Below are positions 1-13,800 of a stretch of 64,000 nt of DNA, in pieces. Within the stretch, counting starts at the first letter, position 1, and the number at the start of each line of letters is the position of its first letter. The notes under the pieces are model-generated. The model did not search any database. It had not been told where the DNA came from and saw nothing but the letters and a program-made list of their open reading frames with translations. The stretch is from Escarpia spicata (taxonomy: Eukaryota; Annelida; Polychaeta; Sabellida; Siboglinidae), in NCBI GenBank assembly GCA_963995525.1, contig OZ023218.1, forward strand, positions 48,266,741-48,330,740. Direction: 5' to 3'. The position numbers and the translations under genes were made by a program.

Positions 1-1842
1 CTTCATGTAAAACACTCTGTGATAAGTCGTCAACTTCTCCCGAGATTGAGGACAACTGCTCCTTGCATCAGTGACGTGATTTGAAGCAGATTCACCGTCC
101 ACTGTTGAATAGCATCACAATGATCGACTCTGGTTTCAACAACTGTGCTGGCAACTACGATAACTATGTGCTTACATCATTACATGGCATACAAATGTAT
201 TGATATTGGTACACCATACAATCTTACATGATAACAACATCATCAACAGAGATGCACAGACATTGTGCATGTGGAACACTAGGAACTCTGGGCCATCTGC
301 ACGTCATTGTATTTACCTGCAAGAAATTATATAATGATGAGATGAATATTGACAATGATTGTCTTAGAAAAAATAAATATACACAACCACACTTATAAAT
401 AAATAGTTATGTCTCGTGTTTATAACTTATACCACAAACTTGTATTGTAGTTATTATTTGCCCTCCCGTGGGAATAGGCCAACGTAGTTTGAGCCATTTG
501 TGAATACCCATATCATAACTTAAGTAATCAATATTCTAAGAAAATGAACACCACCAATCAACGATTAAATCTAAGTCAAATATATAGATCATTGAAAGGT
601 CACACAATAGTAATGTCAATATTTAGGGTAACAATTATGCATAAAGTTTCATAATGATTGACCTGTCATTAAAACATTACCAAAATTGAAGTAACACAAA
701 TATTGTGGGAAAAAATGCATTTTTGTATTTTCCTTGACATTTCCCCCTATATTTTTGCTCGTAATGATAATAGAAAGATTGTATGAGTATTGTCGTACTC
801 AGCATTTTATTTGGAACAACTTTCGTTAATACAACTTTAAGATCAAATCAGTAGATTTGGCTGTAGGACACAGTTTTGAATAGCTCGACTTCCACTTGAA
901 AATGGCAGCCATGTTTAAAGATGGCGTACAAAAATGTAATAAGCTATGCTTCTGAAATGTCCATCACCCATTTCCGGACACCTCAGATATTGGTGTAACT
1001 GAAAATCACAGTGGGAATTAGTCCCTCAATTTGAGAATCAGCTTCAAAATTTGCAGGCTTGGCTCATGGACTATAGCAATCAAATACTGTCCTCAGGATT
1101 ATGGGTCACAAGAAATTGTCTGAAATCCAATAAGCAAACAATGCTAATTTTCTGATAATAATCGGTGGAATTTTGTGAGAAATAATGAAGATATCAAAGA
1201 AATGTTAAAATGGTTGTGACCTATGGCTACTACTTAATGTGGAAGTGTTTAAATGATAATTTGAGTGATTCAGTTTTTTTACCAATATCCCTACCTAGGC
1301 CTAGAGCCACATTATGCATGGCACAAAACTTCTCATATATCTACTACTTCTCTACATATACACACAAGTCATGTTCTAAAATTGCACTTATCACGTGCCT
1401 ATAATGGTCAAAATAAAAAAATAATCTAAAACTACATCTCCAGTAGCTCCATGTGGCTAAGCCAATATTGTCACCAATTGTGTCAAATTGTCACTACATA
1501 AATGAGGTGTACAATGACATTTATATTATAACAGAAGAGACATATTTGCAAATCATTACACTCATGTCCAGTCAGCACACTGCCTAAGTGGATGCCTGAT
1601 GAATAAATGTTAAAATTATATTTATGACAAGATGTCATTACCAACTACTACATGTGTTAAATATAGTATAATAGTACTTAAATATAGTTAATGTTGAAGT
1701 AGTTAATCCTACCTTAATAACATATTAGGAATTTTTGTAGTGTCCCTATTCCAAGATAACTGGTATGTACATGCATTGTGTGGATAGAATCTTGTAAAAT
1801 CCAATACCGATACATTTCTGTACCTGTCCTTATCTGTGACAG
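1..1842. other. Non-coding stretch, probably NUP37 intron
   Basis: AT-rich sequence with only short spurious reading frames. I looked for the missing N-terminal NUP37 coding sequence (about 55 residues before the first recognised exon) and did not find it. It probably lies before the window. No RNA gene or transposon was recognised. Confidence 0.5.
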
Positions 1843-4800
1843 GAGGAGTCATCTGAAGTGAGCGGTGTGGAGTTTGAAGATATCCAGAGTTATCAGCATG
1901 CAAGTCAGATTACAGCTCTCTCCTGGAGTCCAGAAACATCAGTCAGTATTATGCCTAAAGTCATCAAGTGAGTGTCTCTGGCTATGATATGCACAAATCA
2001 TAGGTGGATCCAAGGGGCCCGAGAGGCGTGTGCCTCATCTAGACTTTGAAATTTGGCCGCACTTTGCCTGCGCTACAGTGTCATGCCCCCTAGACCTTTG
2101 GAATGTGTTCTCATCATGTGCTCCCTAGATGTTCCGAAATTACGAATGTCACCACAAATAATGTTGAGAGTGAATATTACTATTGTTTACTAACAGCTTT
2201 CTAAACACATCATAACAGGTCTGTTAGTGTATGAGACACAGTGACCTTAGTGGCAGGAAGTAGTGGCAGGAACCTTGGACTGTCGGTTGAGAGAATCCAA
2301 GTTCAACTCCTCGTGATGCCGCTTTGCAGCTTTGGGTAATTTAATTCACCCCAAGGCGCTCCAGTTCACTCAGGAATATAAACCAGTACCTGGCTGTAGA
2401 CAGTGGTGGATAATGCGAATGAACAGTCTTTGTGTAGTGATTGTGAGGGCCGGAACAATACACCATGAACTTTGTTGACAGGTTCTGTACGGCAGGTGCT
2501 GACAGGAAAGTTATGCTCTTCTCTTCTGATCTCAAGTCGGATATCAGCAGGCAGGTAAACAGTACATATATTATTCATCATCAGTGTATCAGTAAGGGGG
2601 GTGAATGTGTGGGAATATGAGTTATATTTATTTTACTGTGGCTACCTTTTTATGTATTAACAGACCATAAGACAAAGTTCACTTTTGAGAAATAAAATAT
2701 CTTGTATATGGTTGTAATTATCTATGTTATAAAATAGAGTGTGCATCTTGGTATCTTGGTATATCTTCGCATATCTCCATCAATTTTGCATTGGGCTAAG
2801 ATGTAGGCGCACTAGTTGGCCCATCAGGGTGTTTCATAGATTTTTACATTGTAGAATTTTGCCCAGTGGTTCATCGGTTGGATGGGGTTCTTGAAGATGC
2901 TTAACTCCCTATCACTTTAAATCATTTGAGACTATAGCTGTTGTTCTCCTCATCGTTCCCTGTCTTCAGGGATGAGGCTGACTTGGATACGTCAACATTT
3001 TCTTGTCTTTCTCTTCCTCCTTATTGCACTTGCACTACTTTCTACACCACCCTTCTCCATTCTCCTCGGTCTTTTTCTCCATTCCCCTTTCATCCCTCCA
3101 GGTCTCTCTTCACGCAATCCTCCCACCTCAGTCTCGGTCACCCTTGTCTTCCTTTTCCCTCCACTCTCCGGGCATCTGCTTTCTTTGCCATCCGTTCTTC
3201 TCCCGTTCACTCCACATGTCCTGCCCAGTTCAACCTATTCTCTTTACCCCCGTAATTCTCCTGACCCAGTTGTTTTCGCACACTTGTACACTCTCCTGTT
3301 GTTTCGCTGTCATTGCTATAGTCTCTAGGCCGTACAGGTAGGCTGGTGTCACACATGCACATAGTACCTTTCCCTTGAGTCTCCCATCACACCTACTTTC
3401 AGACCTGCCTACCATTCCGGATTGTCCGGAATCATTCCGGAAAGTCACCTCAAATTATGGTATTACGATGAGGGATGAAAATATTACGGAGTGTCACCAT
3501 GTTCGCCAATCACTCAAATTTAGCTTCCACTATATTCAACAGGTGGCAGCATATGTATGCAGCATGTTGTGACATGGTTTTCCATTCGCTGAGTCTGGTC
3601 GTAATCTAACCAATAGGAAACAACGTTGTGACAAATTCGCATTTCCGTGATCAAACAAAACGAAGTCAGGCGGTACGAAATGATGGCTGACAGGGAAACG
3701 ACGCCACCGCCAACCAAAAAGAAATGTGTAATGCAAAAATTTAGTGAGTGTTGTACTTGTAGTGTTAGGCCAACTGACTGTACTAAGACTAAGTTAGTGT
3801 ATTTATTGAGGAGTTTAGTCTATCATTTACAGTCACTAGAGTCTAGGCGATGTCGATGACAGTGTAATGTAATGGTTTTGGTCCGTCTTCCGTCTATCAT
3901 TTATCATTCGATACTAGAGTTGAGTAGGCTAGGGTGTAGGTGATGTTGATGACACCGTAACTAGTGGTTTTGTCGCTACCCCCCCCCCCTCCCCCCGGTG
4001 ACAATATCTGACATGGTTCTGAATTACTGACAGGAAGCCTATATTTCTGAAAATCAGTGTAAATGGGAAGATGAATTACTGACAGGAAGTTTTTGGGGTA
4101 GGCAGGTCTGTACTTTCCTCCATGCAATCGCCCCTGCTTGTATTCTCCTGCAAATTTCTGTCTCTGACTGGAGCCATCCCCACATACCGCTCCACCCAGG
4201 TACACAAAACTGTCTCTTTGTATTAATTTCTTACTCTCTATGTGTATTTCCAGTTCTTTGCTTTGTTTCCCAACCCACAGCGCCTCTGTCTTCTCCAGAT
4301 TCACTTTCAGTCCATGTTTGCTGAAGATATCCTTCCACTCTATCAGTTGTTCCTGTAAATCTCCTTCCCCGTCCACTACCACCGCTAGATCGTCTGCATA
4401 CAGTAGTTACTGGAGAATATCTATAGCTACCTTTCGTAAAAAATGTAAGACATTTAAATTGCATTCCCACCTTAACCTTCGGCGGTCCCTTGCTCTAATG
4501 ACAACAATTGCTTATCCATATTAATGATTTTGCCCAATGATTCTTGTATGGTGCACCTCTGAGCTAAGATTTTGGGAGATATGGACGCTATAAACATTTA
4601 TTATTATGATTATTAATCCTCTGGTTTTGTTGCGCCACTGAGCTTGGATTCTCTGAGGATATTGGTGCTAAAGAAGTCTTATACATATACGTTATTGTCA
4701 TGATTGACATACAATACATGTCAATTAGGAATGTGACTTGGTGTTAAAACATACAGTCCCACCAAACATACCATGAACATACAATAAAATATAAATATAA

Positions 4801-7800
4801 TAACAAAAATTAAGTCTAAAATTGTCTAAAAATATCCATTTAAATTGATAGGTTAAGTTAAAACTAACACATAAAAGAAGTATAAAACATCTCGCAAAAT
4901 TAACATTCTATTGACTCTATCTATCACTGAAGGCTATATTTAATCCCTGCTAAGGCAGCCACAGCACAGGGAAAGAAACTGTCTCGGAAGCAATTTATCT
5001 TAGCACGGATATTTCTGAATCGCCTGCCTGAAGGGAGTTTTACGAATAGATAATGGGCGGAGTGTGTTGGATCCGTGATAATTTTGTCATCTCTCTTCCT
5101 GGTACTTTCACTATGTGTACCTGATAGAGGGGTAAGTTCACTGCAAATGATCTTTGATGCTGTTTTTATCACTGTTACAATGGCTTCACCATTGATAATA
5201 ATGGGAGCAACTGGGGCATTCTTCTTTCTAAAATCAAAGATCATCTCCCTTGTTTTGGACTCGGTTGAAGATTGTTTTCGTCACACCACGTCACCAACCT
5301 GTCCACTTCATGGTGGTACTCAGGCTAATCCGGGTTCTTCACCAACCCTTCCAAGTTCCAAGGTGGTATCATCTGCAAACTTCACCAGCTGTATGGAGGA
5401 GAGTTGGGACACAGTCATTTGTGGAGAGCAAGTACAGGAGTAGAGAGAGGACACAACCTGGGGAGTTCCGGTGTTCAAGATGATAGTGTTGGAAACCATG
5501 TCATTCATTTTGACTTGAGGACAGAGCAGAAGAAAGTCAAGGATCCAGTGACACATGGAGACATCTACTGACAGCAGACACAGCTTGTCGAAGAGTTTCT
5601 GCGGGATGATCATATTGAACGTGGAATTGTAATCTATGAACAGGATGCGTGCATATGTGTTCAGAGACTCCAGGTGCTGCAAGACGGAGTGAAGGCCCAA
5701 TGCAACAGCATCATCAGTGGACCGGTTTTCCCTGTACATAAACTAGAGTGGATCCATGTTGGAGTTTGTGACCTAATTCAGGTACTTGAGAACAAAGTGC
5801 TCCAGCACCTTCACCTATCACCACTAATGTCAGGGCCACGGGGTAGTAGTCATTCAGAGGTGTCAACTTGGATTTCTTCGGAACAGGGATGATAGTTGAT
5901 GCCTTGAAACAGACAGGAACAGTGTGCTGATGGAGTGATGAGTTAAAACAGTTCCGTGTATACAGGAGCCAGTTCATCAGCGCAGTGTTTCAGTGTGGAG
6001 GTGAAAACATTGTCAGGACCGGCTGCCTTCCTGCTGCTCTGATGCTTGAAGAGCTTCCTTATTTCTATTATTTTTGCAGGTTCAGCATATTTTTTGTTGA
6101 ACCAGTTCCAGCTGCTAGCATGTTATCCTACATCTCATAACTACCTGGATGCTGTAAACAATGTGCACATACTCACTAAGCTGTTAGTAATCATGAATTA
6201 TGTAATTGTGGTTACATAGCAGACCTGGGGCCGAGTACATTTTCATGAGTATAAGTACGAGTATGAGTACTTTGATGATGGATGAGTACATTCTCACGAG
6301 TACGAGTAAAAGTACGAGTACATTAAAAAATATATAAATATTAAATAATAACGTATTTTTGTATTAATCTGATTTATATAACTCAGCACAAGTGAATATG
6401 CAATAGCAGTTGATACATTTTTTATGAGGAAAACTAAGAAAAACCTCTATTTCATCAACAATTAAATTCACTTCATTGGCATTCATTTCAGTGGCATCGT
6501 ATGATCTTATCATCTATTTGCCATTGCACCAAATGAACATGAGTTGTTCACAGGTTGAGTCTTTCAGGCTGCACCGTTCAGGGCAGAATACTTTCTTGGC
6601 TATGCTAAATACTCTTTCAACTGGGGCTGATGAGGCCGGAATGCTGAGATGGTGAGGAACCAACTGAGCCAGAGTTTGAAAACTCAGTACTGCATTGTGT
6701 CACTGTGACGATCTGTACATGGCTGACTGAGGTATTTGTTCACCTCTACAATCTGCTGATATTATAAGTTTGTAGTTTATATTTTCAGATCGTAGACTAC
6801 TAATTGTTGAGAGGGTTAGCCCATGTCCACATAGCAAGCTCAGCATCCCCTTTGGACTTTTTAGCCAGGCTGCTGGCATGGGATTATACTAGTATAGGAG
6901 GCAGTCTGACTTGAGCTACCTTACTTCTACAGAGGAAGACTGGCACTTCTTGTTCTTAGCAGTTAGCACTGTCAGCCACTGTCAAGTGGCATGGTCTCCA
7001 GACTACATCAAAGGCATTTCCTGTCTAACTGGTGGGTTAACTGCTAATTGGCTCTTTATGGACATCCTGGTAGCTCAATTAAACAAACAGGTTTATGGCC
7101 TGAACTGATAGCCTACAATTATTGTTTGCTGAAGAGGGTGTTTCTAACTGGGAAAAGATGCTGCCTGTTGCCATGTTTGGGTATCATAAGTCATGGTTAT
7201 CAGAGAATGAGGATGTACTATGTGTAGGGATGGTAAGGTGGTATTCTATAAGAATTAACAAAGTATTTAAAAAATAGTTGAACATTAAAATATTTCAGGA
7301 AAGTTTAATTTTATAACCAAATATAATTATTTTCCCCGGTACATATTGAGAAAGTAATCAGATGTACTCGTAATGTACTCGTAAAATCTGAGTACAATGA
7401 GTATGACTACGAGTCCATGACCCATAAGTTTTATGAGTACGAGTACTTCAAGAATGTACACGAGTACCGAGTACTTCGGCCCCAGGTCTGTTACATAGCA
7501 AAGTAATCAGTTACATTAATTTTTTTTAACGACATACTTGTCTTCATACTTGTAAATTTGAATAGTAATCATAATTTATTACATAAACAAAAATACCCAT
7601 CCTCCAGATGTGGGGACAGTTTCACGATGTATTCATACTAAACATTTGACAAAGTTAACGAGGCTTAGACCTGTAATGCAATGCATGTTTTTTACCATTG
7701 TTCTAAGCTACATTAACCATGAACTGATCTCTTGATCATAGAAAACATTCATAGCATTGAGATTAACTAAGAGATGTCCATTAACTGACAAGGAATTTTA

Positions 7801-10800
7801 AAAGGGAAGTGTTACATGGTTCATTCATGGAGTAATAATTCTCTGTAGATGAATCCATGAAAGTTTAGCACCAAAGATGCAAACACACACACACTCACTC
7901 ACTCACATTGATTATAGTGAGAATTGTGGTGTAATTGTCCTATCTACCATAGGTGCTGGGAGAACACAGGGACTATGTGAACGACGTGTGTTTCCACCCA
8001 GACAAAGGAGACCTCATCGCGAGTGTCAGTGATGACCACACTTGCTGCGTGTGGTCCGTCGAGGGAAGTCAAGTGGCCTGCTTCCCTCTTGGTGCCCCGG
8101 GCATGGCGGTGTCCTGGCATGTCGAGGAACCAGCCAAGGTAACCCCCAAGCTTATCTGGAGATATTTTTATTATTGCCAGTTATAATTTGTCTTCCTTTG
8201 AACCCTTGCGGGATTGAGGCAGATCTTTATACATGATCAGATTTTTACCAATCCAAAAATGTCCCGGTAGATTCGTGCATCTCACGCGCGCACATTCAAT
8301 CCAATCCAAACATGCATACACATATGTGTACAACAATACATGCATACACAAGTATGACACATTTTGAAAGCTTACTGGACATATAAAGTACAGCGGGAGT
8401 CAATAATATATAAGTTTTTTTACTCCTTAAATTTCCATGTGTCCAGAACAAACTCAACTTGGTTTGTTCCATCCTGTCAACAAGTCACCTGTGTCTATTG
8501 CAACCCTCTGCCAGTCTCACCCTCTGTGTGTATTCACCCTCTGCCCGTTCAAGATCTTGTAACAATATCTCTCTGGAGAGTTTGATATATGGTCTTCTAC
8601 CTACCATCCTCTTCTATTTCCAATGCTCTCCTCAGTCATCCTCAATATGTGTCTTTATTTTATACTTGTTTAATATATAATGTCAGTTTTCCCCATTTCT
8701 CATTTGAGCTCAGTTGTGTGCCCCCATCTATGTGGCTGAATACAAAGGCAAATAAGTGTGTCAGAGTCTACTGTTTGACTGTGTCAGCTACTTCATTAAT
8801 CTGAGTTGGAGCTACACCAATCTTATTATCAGTATCCAGTTCTTAGGACTGCTCAAAGCGCTTTACATTTTACTCCCTGGCAGACCTGTTCAATCAAAAA
8901 ACACCATCTCGACTTCTCTGGGAAGCATTCAGCCATGCTGCAATTAATGTGCAAAGACTGCACACAAATATCCACCACTGTCTACAGCAATTAATAATAA
9001 TAGATTACATTTTTTATAGCACCAGATCCACTATTGTTTGTGGCACTTTACAATATCTCATATGTTATGATCATTAAATTAAAAACTATTTAAACTAAAA
9101 ATTGTGCCATACAATAATAATAAAATATTAATAAATAAATAAAGTAAAAGGCAACAAAATAATTGGAATATGGTAGTAAGACGTTAACTTAAAATAAATA
9201 CAGTACCATATAACATAACTAATAAATTATAATGTATAAATTAATCACTAAAATATAGCAGTGTAAAATCAAATAAATAAATAAATAGTTCTAAAATATT
9301 ACTAATATAAATAAGTCCACTGGATCACTGAGAAAAGTCACAAACAAGCTACTAATGTCTACAATGAGATTCTAAATAAATGTGTTTTAATTGACATTTA
9401 AAACTGTCAAGAGTGACCAAAGATTTAATGTAATTAGGTAGAGTGTTCCAGAGAGTTGCAGCAGCCACCGCGAACGGACATGTTGTTGTCAGCAGACCGC
9501 AGTGATCTTGTCAGTCTGTAAGGGCACACGAGATCACGCAAGTAGACGGGTGCATTTTCATGCATTGCCTTGTACGTGAACACCAATATTTTGAACTCAA
9601 TTCTGCGAGCAACGGGTAGTCAGTGCAGATCTCTGCGGGTGACCCAATATCAGACGAGCGGCCAACTTGTGAATTCGTTGCAGATGAGCGATGTTGTTTG
9701 CAGATGTTCCGTATATGATTGAATTGCAACAGTCCAGCCGCGATGTTATCATGACATTGACAATGCGTTCCTTCATTGTTTTAGGTAAAAATTTGCTGAT
9801 TTGTTTAATACCATAGGTGGAATGCTCACACACTAACGGTTTGTGATACCTGTTTATTCATGTTCAGATGTCAATCCACGTAGATGCCGAGATTCTAGAC
9901 ATGTCGTGAAGCTGCAATCGTACAGTCGCCAACTCGTATTACGCTGCCATCCACAAGTGCAATAGCTGATTTGGGCACCACTGGAATGTACTCGGTCTTG
10001 CTGTCATGAAGTGGGAGTGGAGTAGTCATCAGCTTAGTGGAGGTAGCAAAGGCCATGTATTCTTATCATATCACCAATTGGTTGTATCTACAACAAGAAG
10101 AGTCCGTCCCTGCAAGTACGAGACCACTCAGTCTAATGCTTTGTCAACAAAGCCGTGGCTGATTTCATGGCATTGGTAACGTATAGTAAAGCCATTTCCG
10201 TTGAATGGTGTTTTCGATATGCCAATTGGTTGTTCATGCCCTGATCAGAGACGTGTGGTTTTTCTAAGCGCCACTTCTTTCTCAACTACTTTAGACCAGG
10301 CATGGGTTAATTTCAATTGTTAATTGTTAATTCAATTAACTCATTGAATTTAATTAATTAGCTTTCTCAAGAGACAAATTAATTTAATTGATTAACTTTT
10401 CTGGAAGAGGTTAATTTAATTGAAAAATTCTCTTTGTTTTATAAAATAATATATATATATTTTTTTATTGGGTAGTATTTTATGTATTCCTGCTGTCAGT
10501 AGATATACTTAGCTCTAGTGATCATAGTGCACACTAGAAGCAGTCAGTACAGCTGACATGAAAGATAGCAGTAAGTTAGGTCCAAGCAATTGCTTGGACA
10601 TCCAGGGTCAGTCTGTGACTGAGCAGGGTGAACTGTGATGTGCTGTGGGTGACCAGGGTCAGTCTGTGACTGAGCAGAGTGAAATGTGATGTACTGTGGG
10701 TGACCAGGGTCAGTCTGTGACTGAGCAGGGTGAACTGTGATATACTGTGTGATTGACCAGGGTCAGTATGTGACTGAGCAGGGTGAACTGTGATGTACTG

Positions 10801-13800
10801 TGGGTGACCAGGGTCAGTCTGTGACTGAGCAGGGTGAACTGTGATGTACTGTGGGTGACCAGGGTCAGCCTGTGACTGAGCAGGGTGAACTGTGATGTAC
10901 TGTGGGTGACCAGGGTCAGTCTGTGACTGAGCAGGGTGAACTGTGATGTACTGTGGGTGACCAGGGTCAGCCTGTGACTGAGCAGGGTGAACTGTGATGT
11001 ACTGTGGGTGACCAGGGTCAGTCTGTGACTGAGCAGGGTGTACTGTGATGTACTGTGGGTGACCAGGGTCAGCCTGTGACTGAGCAGGGTGAACTGTGAT
11101 GTACTGTGGGTGACCAGGGTCAGCCTGTGACTGAGCAGGGTGTACTGTGATGTACTGTGGGTGACCAGGGTCAGTCTGTGACTGAGCAGGGTGAACTGTG
11201 ATGTACTGTGGGTGACCAGGGTCAGTCTGTGACTGAGCAGGGTGAACTGTGATGTACTGTGGGTGACCAGGGTCAGCCTGTGACTGAGCAGGGTGAACTG
11301 TGAGGTACTGTGGGTGACCAGGGTCAGTCTGTGACTGAGCAGGGTGAACTGTGATGTACTGTGGGTGACCAGGGTCAGCCTGTGACTGAGGAGGGTGAAC
11401 TGTGATGTACTGTGGGTGACCAGGGTCAGTCTGTGACTGAGCAGGGTGTACTGTGATGTACTGTGGGTGACCAGGGTCAGCCTGTGACTGAGCAGGGTGA
11501 ACTGTGATGTACTGTGGGTGACCAGGGTCAGTCTGTGACTGAGCAGGGTGAACTGTGATGTACTGTGGGTGACCAGGGTCAGCCTGTGACTGAGCAGGGT
11601 GAACTGTGATGTACTGTGGGTGACCAGGGTCAGTATGTGACTGAGCAGGGTGAACTGTGATGTACTGTGGGTGACCAGGGTCAGTCTGTGACTGAGCAGG
11701 GTGTACTGTGATGTACTGTGGGTGACCAGGGTCAGCCTGTGACTGAGCAGGGTGAACTGTGATGTACTGTGGGTGACCAGGGTCAGTCTGTGACTGGGCA
11801 GGGTGAACTGTGATGTACTGTGGGTGACCAGGGTCAGTCTGTGACTGAGCAGGGTGAACTGTGATGTACTGTGGGTGACCAGGGTCAGCCTGTGACTGAG
11901 CAGGGTGAACTGTGATGTACTGTGACTGAGCAGGGTGAACTGTGATGTACTGTGGGTGACCAGGGTCAGCCTGTGACTGAGCAGGGTGAACTGTGATGTA
12001 CTGTGGGTGACCAGGGTCAGCCTGTGACTGAGCAGGGTGTACTGTGATGTACTGTGGGTGACCAGGGTCAGTCTGTGACTGAGCAGGGTGTACTGTGATG
12101 TACTGTGGGTGACCAGGGTCAGTCTGTGACTGAGCAGGGTGAACTGTGATGTACTGTTGGTGACCAGGTCCTGCAGTTCTATTATGTAAGAGAATGTTCT
12201 CACCTGGTTTCAGTTACCCACAATCAAATAAATGAGTGGTACCTTGCAGCCTGGCTAAAGAGCAAAGGGGATATTGACCCATGGACACAGACAAGTGCTA
12301 ATCCACTATCAAAGCAAGCAGTAGCTGTGGACACTGCCTGTGGTTCTGCCACTGCCAGCAACATGTCAACTTCTAGCACACATCCAAGTACAAAGTGCAG
12401 CTAAAGTCAAGTAATACCTTATGACAAAATCCCAAAAGACAAATGTGAAAAGTGAACACAATTTGGCAATACAATATTTTAACTTCTTGAAATGTACGTT
12501 CAAGTTTTTAATAGCAAGAATTAAACTTACACTGGAGCTGTATTTGAAACTTTTCACGCAATCTAAGTTTAATTCTTGCTATTTAAATCTAATCTTGGAG
12601 CCATGAACAATATCTTCCATATTATTGCTTTCAAATTCTAGAGATATTTGTACAGTGTAATTTATTAGCAGGCTTGCCCTGTCAGATATTTGTTCCAGTG
12701 GTGATCTGTTCCAGTTAGCCCACTTAGTCGGTTTTTGTCTTGTATTAAACTTAATTGTTAACTGGGTTGAAGTTAATTGGTAATTTAATTTAAGTTAATT
12801 GAAATTAATTGTTAATTGAATGAAAGTTAATTGGTAATTTAATTGAAAGATTTGGGAGGTTCATTTAATATAATTGACCTGGCAGATCATCATCATTGTG
12901 CAGCTGTAGCGTCCCGTGGTTGGGCGAAGGCCTCAGCATGTCCTTTCCAAATCTGCCTGTCTTGCGCTATCCTCTGCCAGGTGGTGCCCTTCCAGTACTC
13001 GTCTAGTTCGTCTCTCCACCATCTCGCCGGTCTTCCTCTAGATCGGTTCCCTTCGTAAAGTCTCCAGGTTGTGATACACGATGTCCATCGGTTATCTCTT
13101 AGTCTGCTGATGTGCCCTTCCCAGGTCAACTTCTGTCTTCTGATTTGTTCTATCACGTCTATGACCTTTGTCTTCTGTCTTACCCAGATGTTTGTTTTTC
13201 TCTCCCGATATGTGATGTTTAACATACTTCTTTCCATCTTTGTTTGTGCGGCTGCTAGCTTGTTCTTTGCCTGGATGGTGAGTGCCCATGTTTCTGCGCC
13301 GTATGTCATTGCTGGAAGTACGCATGAGTTGAAGACTTGTCTCTTCAAGCAGGGTCCAAAGTTACCCTTGAAGATGTCGTGGTGTTTGACAAATGCTGTC
13401 CAGCCGGCAGTGATCCTTCTTTGAATCTCCTTGTCTTGGTGCTTGTCTCTGATACTGTATCGCTGTCCCAGATAGACGTAGCTTTCAACGTTCTCTATCT
13501 GCGTCGTGTTGCTATATATTGGTGTGTCATTTTCTAGCATCACTTTTGTCTTCAAGATGTTCATCTTGAGACCTTGTGTTTCACTTTCATCAGCTAGCTC
13601 CTGCAGCATGTTTTGTAGGTCTTGTGGTGTATGTATGAGTATGTTTTCGGCGAAGCGAAGATGGCTGAAATATTCTCCATCTATCATCAAGCCTCTGGTT
13701 GCCCAGGTCAGTCTTTGGAATATGCTTTTGAGTGTTGCTGTGAACATCTTGGGCGATATGGTGTCACCCGTCGTACTCCTCTCTTGATGTTGATCTTGTT

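Noticed and set aside
1..1842. Search for the NUP37 N-terminal exon
   Set aside because: No frame resembles the expected N-terminal segment (V-x-F-N-P-F...), so I left it as outside the window.
2941..3341. Three overlapping plus-strand frames of about 110 aa rich in Ser/Pro/Phe
   Set aside because: Antisense of the Arg/Lys-rich C-terminal region of a LINE reverse transcriptase on the minus strand.
10710..12203. 497-aa open frame with 17-aa repeats
   Set aside because: Translation of a 51-bp minisatellite inside a transposon insertion. No coding support.
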